From: Nematostella vectensis
Lineage: Eukaryota; Cnidaria; Anthozoa; Actiniaria; Edwardsiidae
DNA: 64,000 bases
Reading direction: 5' to 3'
NCBI RefSeq assembly: GCF_932526225.1
Contig: NC_064042.1
Location: 2,959,001 to 3,023,000 of the forward strand
The notes beneath the pieces were generated by a model. That model was not told where the DNA came from. It made no database searches and saw only the letters and a program-made list of their open reading frames with translations. Below are positions 11,801 through 21,100 of this stretch, piece after piece. The translations under genes were made by a program, and so were the position numbers. The number at the start of each line of letters is the position of its first letter. The first letter of the stretch is position 1.

Positions 11801-14109
11801 TTTTGAATAAGGTTGCTACGAGGCCGTTCACTCGGTGAACGCCAAACAAGGAATTATCCCATTGAAACAATCTCAGTGTGCATTAATTATGCCCAAATGG
11901 ACTTCATGATGTTCTAAGGCACTCTCCAGATGTGAAAAAGCTGTAATTTTTAAGCAAATTACAAGCAAAACTGTTGTAAGCAACAGGCTGTAGCAGTGCC
12001 TTCGCTACAAACAAAAGGCACCGCAGTGCATTGTTGGAAACTTTAAGTCATACCGTCTTGGGTCAGTGGTAGCTTAACTTAACTGGTAGTGTTGGACTTT
12101 AAATAGGGGGGAGGTTTCTGTTTTCAGTCTGTTTTTCTTACTATTTTGCTAAAAAGTACCCATGAATAAAAGGGTAAAAAAAAAGCTTTTTAGAATGATA
12201 GCCACCAAAAGAGTATTGAAGAAAAAACATATTTTAATATGAATATTTGAAAATGTTGGTTCTTAGTAAAACTAATAGTTAAATATTTTCGTGGTTTCGA
12301 AAAGCTTGTTTATCAAACATTCCATGTTTTTAAGTATATATTGATTTAAAGAAAAGAACGGAAATACCTATTTGTGCATTTATAAAACAGATTTTATACT
12401 AGCCTTATCACACGCCATTAGGAATTTGTATATGGAGACATTTGTGGAATATAATATTTAGAAAAGGGAGAAAATCTTAAAAAAAACATACTGCCTTAGA
12501 TATTTTTACGTCCTATTCCAGGTTTATAGGTCGTTTTTTATGTTTTACTTCTAGTTTATCTTTTGTTATTGATAATTTTGTATCTTAGGAAATATGGTGT
12601 GTTTATAAGTTTGAACAGCTAGTAACAACAGGGAGCTTTAATGATTCTTCCATATGAAACTCACCATTTTCCACAAGAAACAACGTTTCTTTCTTTGTGA
12701 CATCATCTTCGCTTAAGCAACACCCAACAAAAAAGCATAGCGCCGCCAAAAACGCCAACTTTGCTGAAACTTCCCTCATTGTCGCAACTCCAACCGTGAT
12801 GAAAGTTATGTTAATGCTTAGCGAATTTAAATCAATTACTGATTGAAACGGGTTGTTTGAATTGTCTAATAATCAAACCACAAGCAAATGGTTTTCTTAC
12901 AAATTTGTTTTATATTTATTTAAATTCAGTTTTATATATATTTTTTTGTCCTACCACGAGAATATGACCTAAACCCAAAGATTAGACCCCCACCCTTCGA
13001 GAATTTTTGAATCCGCAGACCGCCTTGCCTTGCCTATTGCCATCCTCGTGGTTGAGGGTCGGCGATTCTGGGGTTATTACAAAGATTATGCCAACCCGCT
13101 CTGTCATGGGTTATTGCATAGCACTTGGGCCTAGAGGGTCCAGTCCAATCTCTGATATCGTCTATAAAACGTCTCCTCTACCTTCCTCTTTTCCCCATAA
13201 CCAGTACCAGGATAGCCAGAGGACAAGTTTCCACCACGCGCGGCCAAAGTATTGAAGTCTGCGTCGTCTTCAGGAGCATCCGACATACACCCAGCTCCTT
13301 TAGAATATACCTACATTTGTTCGATGGTCTGCCCAACTTACTACGGCGGTAACCAAACATCTCGAAGGCTTTAAAACTGTTGATGTCTTCCTCCTGAGAT
13401 TCCAGCTTTCCGACTCGTAAGGTGATGGTCACGTGATGGTGTGTAGTAGCTTGATCTGGATTGATTTGTTAAGTGATCGGTTCTTCCAGAGCTAGTCCAG
13501 GAAATTGATGGCTGTTCTGGCAATCCCGACTGTGCTATTTGATATTATCTCAAGCCATTTTAGTTTAAGTAGACCATTTATTATATAATATAGGAGTAGG
13601 TAATTGATGCCACCCCTTATAGGCGAAGAAATGTTTAAATAAATATCTATATCCCATGCCTGTACCCTTTTTTAATCAAATCTAAGCCATAATTTTCGCA
13701 CTGAGAAATTCGCGCATCGTTTTACCAGGATTCGCATATATAAAAGTCGACTCAGCTCCAATAAAGAAGTGAAGAAGGCGTTGCCGCTTTCAGTTCTCTT
13801 TTTAACAGATAATTGATTTGCTTTGTTTCCTTTTTTTTTTCATTAAAAGGAATAAAGCTGAATACGTATTTGAAAGAAACAGTAAAAAAACACGCTAAAT
13901 TTCATGACAAGCATCAATATTCCCTTGAATTTTTATTTTGAAAAAAAAAATGTGTGGTCTTAACTACGTCTTCAGGACTTACCATTTTCTATAAGAAAGA
14001 GACTTTCCCTTTTACTGACTTCCAATTCACACTCGCTGAATCTTGGAGAGATACAAGCCACTGTTAAGAGCACGAGGTTCACAAGATTCGAGGATGGCTT
14101 TCTCGCCAT
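8853..14109 (-). CDS. Nested secreted PAN-EGF-ILEI protein, gene B
   Basis: Duplicate of gene A. Exons: 14109-13983 (signal peptide MARKPSSNLVNLVLLTVACI, phase 1), 10600-10395 (PAN/apple), 10284-10170 (EGF-like), 9553-9456 and 9248-8853 (ILEI domain, SLISKTCFDTYGDPSAG, stop TGA). Predicted 313 aa. A second usable first exon lies at 12779-12665 with the same phase, giving 309 aa. Relative to gene A, exon 4 is 12 bp shorter, removing four residues just before VDGKDF; the rest is nearly identical, so both copies look functional. The protein is expected to be secreted; function beyond the domain names is unknown. The distal first exon differs in sequence from those of A and proximal B, suggesting a lost third copy or an alternative promoter. 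Confidence 0.85.
9600..10080. repeat. (ATC)n microsatellite in an intron of gene B
   Basis: Long run of ATC/ACC/GTC triplets with two 'cacggatccatcatc' insertions at about 9735 and 9825, indicating internal duplication. It creates artificial Ser- and His-rich open frames. Confidence 0.9.
10620..11221. other. Intron 1 of gene B, left part
   Basis: A/T-rich sequence aligning by eye with 5300-6195 of unit A but with deletions (for example, the 5380-5700 segment of A is largely absent). No gene seen. Confidence 0.55.
11222..12180. mobile_element. Insertion of about 0.96 kb present only in unit B
   Basis: Unit A passes from 'gctatgcttgttt' to 'aatgatagccacc' in a few bases, whereas unit B has about 960 bp in between, ending in 'gaataaaagggtaaaaaaaa'. 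The A-rich right end suggests a retroposed or SINE-like origin; no coding similarity was seen. Confidence 0.4.
12665..12779 (-). CDS. Alternative or vestigial signal-peptide exon for gene B
   Basis: Nearly identical to the first exon of gene A: ATG, MREVSAKLAFLAALCFFVG, ending ETLFLVENG and a GTGAGT donor in phase 1. It can splice in frame to exon 2 at 10600. It competes with the distal first exon at 14109-13983. Confidence 0.75.
13007..13520 (-). mobile_element. LINE reverse-transcriptase C-terminal fragment (unit B)
   Basis: Duplicate of the 7590-8115 fragment: - strand frames give LGVCRMLLKTTQTSILWPRV again, with additional small deletions. It was carried along in the segmental duplication. 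Confidence 0.7.
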
Positions 14110-15119
14110 CTTCAATCAATAAGCTACTTCAAAAATCACTCTGTGATGAATTCAGTTTGAATCCTGCCAAGGGCAATTTCTGTATGTAAAGATTGTATGT
14201 GGCATATTACTGCTGTTTTTATATCCTGCGAACTCTAGCCGACAATTTCCAACTGCTAAATTTGCCTCCGTCATTAAATATTCTTTTATTGCGTTTTATT
14301 GGGCTAGCACTGAAATGGTTTCCCGTTCCTTTCGTTTGAATGACGGAAGCGAGATAGTGGGTTTAGTAGTTATTCTACGAGTTCGCTGAATTTTGAAAAC
14401 TTCAGTAACGACACCTGTTCGTTTTTGTTTCAGCTCATTGTTATATTAGTTTTTTTTAAACGATCTCAATTTGACTCCTACATGTTTTTTTTTCTTCTTG
14501 TTTTTAAGTAACTCCTAACATTTTAATGTCTTATATGTTTTAGTTCCAAACATTTCGAAGTTTTAAAACTATTTTCATTAGGAATAGATTTTTATTACTA
14601 AATAAAAACGAAAGACGTTCCAATCGTCTTTAACAGATTTAGTCAGTGACTAAACAATTATAACAATTATTATCTTAAAGCGGCCCCCTTTTGAGCTCTA
14701 AAAGTTATCAGAAATCCTTTCCGGTTTGTAAATTAAATATAATTGAACAGGGAAATGGGCTACTGTGCGTAGTCTTGGGTGGCGGGCTTTAATTTTTTTG
14801 ACAAGATTGCTTATCTTTAATTTCTTGTGAATGTGTGATTTTCGTGTTTTTGAACTAATCGCAAGTGCTTTCCTTTTTTTTGTTACTGTGCTTGGATCAC
14901 ACATAGTGCAGCAATGAAAGACCGAGAGCGCAAACAAATTCTTCCTAGCGCAATTCTTTCGATTACAGGTCGACTTTGAGCGGCTAAAAAGCCAATTAGT
15001 TTAGAGTTCGGATAAGCTAAATTTGATTTAACACAGAAGAGCAAATCCGGTTAACTGTACCGATAACTTTAAACAGTTTTACTATTCACATGCTTATACT
15101 ACCATGCTGTCTGCCGTAG
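14110..15119. other. Right end of the 13-kb MED12 intron
   Basis: Contains the probable promoter side of nested gene B (upstream of 14109 on the - strand). No other feature recognised; the short frame at 14698-14937 has no family resemblance. Confidence 0.5.
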
Positions 15120-18100
15120 GTGGCGAAAACCAGGAGGCGGAGGCTGGGGCGAGACTCACGTGTCATCTTCTGTTGCGCCTATTGGATGAATCCACTGACG
15201 TCATGTCACATGATCACTCGTCCGCATCCAAGTACTCGTTCAAGTCCTCGCCGGATCATAATCTCCTGGCGGCTGCGCATGAGCACATAGTGGTGGACGC
15301 TGTACTAGCGGTATTGAAGGCGATGCTCAAGCTATCTGAAGCAGGTATGAAATGCTGTCCGACTTGTTCACACTATACTACTTGTATACGTTCACACTAT
15401 ACTACTTACTGCTAATGTTGAATGCTTTCTCCAGATACAAGAAACTTTGCAATACGGCCTACGGCGCTAGCTATGGCATACGCCATAAAGCTAGTTCCGT
15501 AATTTCTTTTTCGCATTTTTTTAACTCGATAAACAGGAAGAGCATATAGCGGACGGTTATGTCCTATGACTCTTTATTTATTTTCCGCACGTGCAGAATA
15601 TCAGGTGTATTATATATTGGATTGCCTGCAAAGCGCGGATAAATCTGATTTGCAGCATGGTTTTTCTCTCGAGATCTTAGATAACCTTGTGTGTGTCTTA
15701 AAACTGGCTAGGGATTTCCTCGTCTGCCTTCCCCCTTATTCGATGTTGATTTCCAATGAGTTTTGTATTTGCCTTGAAAAGTAGCGTGAATAAATGCGAA
15801 AATAGACCGCAATTGTTTTAAGAAAAACAACCTGTCAACCCTAATGCTGTCTCAAGTTATGACACTCTAAAGAATTGGGATAATGAGTCTTGGTTGTAAA
15901 ACCAACTCGATGACCACATGCTTTTATTCGTCTTGCCTCCCGCGGTAGGTCGGAATAATGGTCTTGGGTCACACGGTACCGAGTCGTCACGTGACGATGG
16001 ATTCAGAACCTGGTTTTCTGCTAAGTTGGATGACTTCATGGACAGCTCTGGGAGCACAGGAGATATCTTCCCTCCACCACTGGCGTCCAGTCGATCAGGT
16101 AAATTCTCGTAGCCTTGATTAATATCTTTCATCTCGTCACTGTCATCAACTCGTCATAATCGTAATCATCATTACAATCATCATTATTATCATCGTCATC
16201 ATTGGCATCATCACTTTCCCTCTGCCCATGGCATCCAGGTACATCTCCCACATTTCCATAGTCATCGACATCGCCGTCCTCATAACCATTCCTCGTTTCT
16301 TTTAATGCTTTTTTAATGAGTAAGTACGCAGCTGCTTTGTCTCCTATTATCTTCGTTCTACAAAGGAGTTCTTTTGTCTCTATTCTTCTCGTTCTTTGTG
16401 TGGAGGTGCGGATATTGTTTATTTGCCCAATCAAATTGCAGCTTGTAAGAGCTGCGTACTGACCCTTTTTAATTTGTCTATTTGAAATGATTCTACTAAC
16501 GTTAGTATCGACAAACATATGCCTGGTGCACACTAGTGACATAACGACATAATGACATAGGCGCGTGCACCCTTATGTTCATATGTTCAATTGTGAATTG
16601 TTCGACATTTTGGCATAAGCCAAACATAACGACATGAACATAACGACATAAGGTAAAAAAACATGTTTTTTTCTATTATGTCATTATGTCCATGTCGTTA
16701 TGTCGGGCTTAAAGGAGTGCGCGTGCCTATGTTGTTATGTCGTTATGTCACTAGTCTGCACTAGGCATAAAACGTCTTCATTGAAAACCCATTAAGAGCA
16801 ATCGTTTTTGCACCCTTATAGCGATGGAGACGTCCAACACGAGTGCATTCGCAGGCTTCACCCTCCAGGTGATCTGTAGTCAGGAGTGGGTGCGGGAGCG
16901 GTGCCTCCACGACCTCGAGAAGCTTTGCTCACCGGAGCTGCTGCTAGATCCTGCTCTGACCGTCAGTCAGGTAATCGTTAATTTTTGATAGTCGCCTTGT
17001 AGCAATATAGCAAATATATATATATAATTAATCAATCAAAGTTACCAAGACACGTTCCCTGCTAGCAGAGGCCTCTTTTCTCTGTATTTCGCTGTGCTGG
17101 CGTTCGCGAGGAAAAGAGACCTCTTCCATGGGTCGAAACTGTTTTTGTTTCGCATGCGTGAGCGTTAATAAGCGACCGACGTGCCAAAACCCGTACCATC
17201 GCGCGAAAGCTGTCAATATGCTAATATGCTTTGCATGGGTTTAGTCGGAAATCACGAATCAAACTCCGGTTAGTTCTCCTCTTCGAAAAAAGAAAACAAC
17301 TGTTCAATTTAAATCACCTAAAACGTCACTAAAAAGATTGAACAGCAAACGCAGCAAAGACGAGTTTTGTCTTGTTTGTGGGATTAATTTCAAGACATCT
17401 GGGCAGGCGAGTTTCTTCAATGTAAATATCGCAAATGTTACAAAACGTTTTGATAAACTTAGATCAGCTATTTCCAGAAGAATATGCAAAACCTGTAAAC
17501 AGAAGATTGATTCGTTAGTCAAAAGAGAGAAAATTCTTAATGAAGATAAGGCATTGAATGGCTTCTTTTATAATTCGTCGCGTGATATTTCTACGGAGGA
17601 CGCCGTTTCGAATGCGGGCTTATTATCCCGCAGCGGATATACGTTTCATGCATGCGCTAGTCATTGTGGGCTCAAATAGTGGCCTGTAATTAATGAACGG
17701 AGCATGCGCTCTGGATCTCCCGTCCACGATCGTGGACGGCGGTTTGATCAAACGAACTTGCGACCCATGGCAGAGGTGGTGGAATCACGGAGATAAATCA
17801 ACACAAGGGTGAAATGGTGGTCTTAAAAAAATTGTAGCTTCGCTGATGTTTCGAGATATCTGATGGGCATAAGCTAACGTTTGGTAATTGTCAGCGAAAC
17901 ACACACAGAGGCTTAAAAATACCATTTTAACCGTGTGTTGATTTATTCGCCTAATGCAGGAATTAAACTGATAAAAACTAGTACATCTAGTGATATGCGC
18001 ATGAAAATAACGACTTTAGATTGGTTCTTTTAAAAGTGTGAGCTCATCAGAATCTCCACCCTCAGGCCCGAAAACTGTTACATTTGATCTGTTATCCTGC

Positions 18101-21100
18101 CGGCGTCCCCACCTCGCTTGGAGGGCCATCCATACTTCCTGGTGGCGAGACAGAAACCGTAAAGGAAGCAGCTAGCAGGATTCTTCAGGTGGGTGCTTTT
18201 TATCATTTGACGCACGCTACCGTGGCCACCTTGACAGTTTTTGTAAGTAGGCCAATATGGATGGGAGCTATCTGATTGGCATCGACGTTATAGAACCAGA
18301 ATGGCAAAGATAGGCTCCAATGTTCTTGCTAGAATGACAAAATGGAGGCTGACAGAGCAGGGGGGAGGTAGGCAGGAGGGTGGCCCAGGGGGCCCGGGCC
18401 CCCCCTTCTAGCAGCCAAAAATACAGTAAATTTATGACACATTATCTAAAACACAAAAGACCTTTCGAGGCCCCCTCCTGTTAAAAATCCTTGCTACGCC
18501 GCTGCAGAGACACTTTGAGCACTCGTTTGAAGCTTTTGGTTTCATGTGCAGAACTTGGACCAATGGTCTCTTCGCAAGTCCTGGCTGGAGCTGCAGTTGA
18601 TGATCAAGCAAGCATGCAAAGACGCCCAGATTATCGCTAAGCACTCGCCAAAAGAGGTACAACCAGGGATTTGTACACAACGTTATCCTAGTTCGTACAG
18701 GTTAACTTTTTGCTACGTTCTCTTACGTCAGTCACAGTGCCCCTCACTCAACAAGTCTTGTCGTAAGTTACTAACGATTGATGCGTGAGAATGCAAAGAT
18801 GGGGATGGACCTATTGCTTTTATAGCACGCATTCGTGTTTAAACAATGAACTAGCAGAAATGACGACTTAGACAAGGCACGCGCCGAGTTAATACTCGCT
18901 TTAAAAGAAAGCCCTTTTTTGTAGATCTTAACCAGCTTATACGAAGAACCCATTAATCAGGGCAGGTCTCATTGATGTTTTTATTAACGAGGTTCTACTG
19001 TACTCATTTATCAGGACAGATCTTATTCATGTCCTTATTAACAGGGTTATACTGAACTCGTTTATCAGGACAGGTCTGATTGGTGCCCTTATTAGCGAGG
19101 TCCCAGTACTCGTTTATCAGGACTGATCTCATTCCTGTCCTTGTTAACAGGGTTCCACTGTACTCGTTTATCAGGATAGGTCTCATTTATGTCCTTGTTA
19201 ACAGGGTTCCACTCTACTCGTTTATCAGGACAGGTCTCATTAATGTCCTTGTTAACAGGGTTCCAATTTACCCGTTTATCAGGACAGGTCTCATTAATGT
19301 CCTTGTTAACAGGGTTCCAATTTACCCGTTTATCAGGACAGGTCTCATTAATGTCCTTGTTAACAGGGTTCCAATTTACCCGTTTATCAGGACAGGTCTC
19401 ATTAATGTCCTTGTTAACAGGGTTCCAATTTACCCGTTTATCAGGACAGGTCTCATTCGTGGCCTTGTTAACAGGGTTTCACTGTACTCGTTTATCTGGA
19501 CAGGTCTTACTGATGTCCTTGTTAAAGGTTTTCCACTGTACCACTGTTGTATCACTTGTCATCTCCAACAGGAGGTGGGTCCCCTACTAGACGCGATCGC
19601 CACTGGCGCCATGAGTGTCTTCGTCCAGCGGCACGACACCTCACCACTCGCCACAGCTCACAACAGCCCCAAGTCCAGCATCATCAAGGGTCCAGAGTGG
19701 CTCGTAGCTCCTCTTATCTCCAAGCTTTCCAACTCGGTTCAGGGGAGGTTACTGAAAGCAGCGGGAGAGGTATTGGGATCAAGGCAGTGGTGGAAAGAAC
19801 ACACATCAAAATCATCCGGGTACGTTGTTTATTGTTGTTTACTCGCGACCCTCTGATTTTTGCTAGGGCCCTTCTTTTCCTTACTTGATTGCGGCATTCC
19901 TTTTATCTCTGTACTATAACCTTATAAATCGTTGATCATAGTCCATAGTCCATACTAGTACAAGTACAAACCATAAGTTTTCTCGTAGTAGTGTCCACGT
20001 AGTGGTGTCCTATAGTAACCAACCTTGTTCACAGTGAATGTCCTTTATATTGGTACACACCTTGCTGTTCCTATCGCGCGGAGTCTTCCCTGTATGGGCT
20101 GTACTTGTTCCTTGTTCAATCTTGATCATGCGGGAATTTCATTTCTAGCCCACACTGGTTCACATTCAGAAATTCTACCGCTTGGCTTGGCACCCATCCC
20201 TCCCTATTTCTATGCATTTCGACCTTTGGTCTATATTGGATCCATCCAGGTATTTTATCACTCGTAGTGGGGTTCCTATCCGAACTATACTAGGGCCGTT
20301 TCCAATCTTGCTAATGCGGGTACTTTATTCTTGGGTCCACCTTGGTCCACACCCAGCCTTTCCTATCGCTTGTCGTGGCGTTCCTATCCGAACTATACTA
20401 GGGCCGTTTCCAATCTTGCTAATGCGGGTACTTTATTCTTAGGTCCACCTTGGTCCACACCCAGCCTTTCCTATCGCTTGTCTTAGCGTGCCTCAAAGGC
20501 CAGGAAGGGCAACGGGAAGGTCTGTTGTTGTCAATCAGTCGGCAGATCTCGCAGTTGTTACAGGCTCCAGTTGAGGTTTGTTTTGAATAGAATTGGATAT
20601 ATTACTTAGAATCTCTATCAGTAGAGATGAAACGTTCATCGGTATCACATTTCACTACCGCGGCTACCTTGATAGTTATGATAAGCCTACGGGGATGAGA
20701 GAACCGTCAGCGTTTCCACTGAAACAATTATCAACATTTAATTCGCTGATTGTGGATGACATGAACTTCACTAACCAATCCAGACGCGTCAGGGAGTGCG
20801 CAGGATGCGCGCACCCCCCTCCCCCCCTTGGCGGCCAAACAGTGGGTCATTTCTTACACCTTTTGCTTTTCATTACCGAGAAATACGCATTCATTTTAGC
20901 CAAAATTACAAACATTTACGCCGATGTACTGTCATTTAAGCGAAAGTAAAATTATTCGAACTAAAAGGAAATACATTAACGAACTTTACATAATTGAGTG
21001 CACATAATTGCATTTTCTTCACATTTATTTACACTATTCGACAACCAGGAATAAAAAATCTATTTTCAGCCAATCCTGGGATCGCCCTGCAACCAGAATT

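Larger units (their letters stand above)
3850..13530. repeat. Tandem segmental duplication inside the MED12 intron (units A 3850-8120, B 8757-13530)
   Basis: The order of sequence blocks is the same in both halves: the 3' end of an ILEI gene (3852 / 8757), its exons, a 'gatttaacccctt' junction (5279 / 10591), a signal-peptide exon (7227-7341 / 12665-12779) and a LINE tail (7596 / 13007). Unit A carries an extra segment at about 6532-6977; unit B carries one at about 11222-12180. The duplication therefore predates those insertions. Confidence 0.9.
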
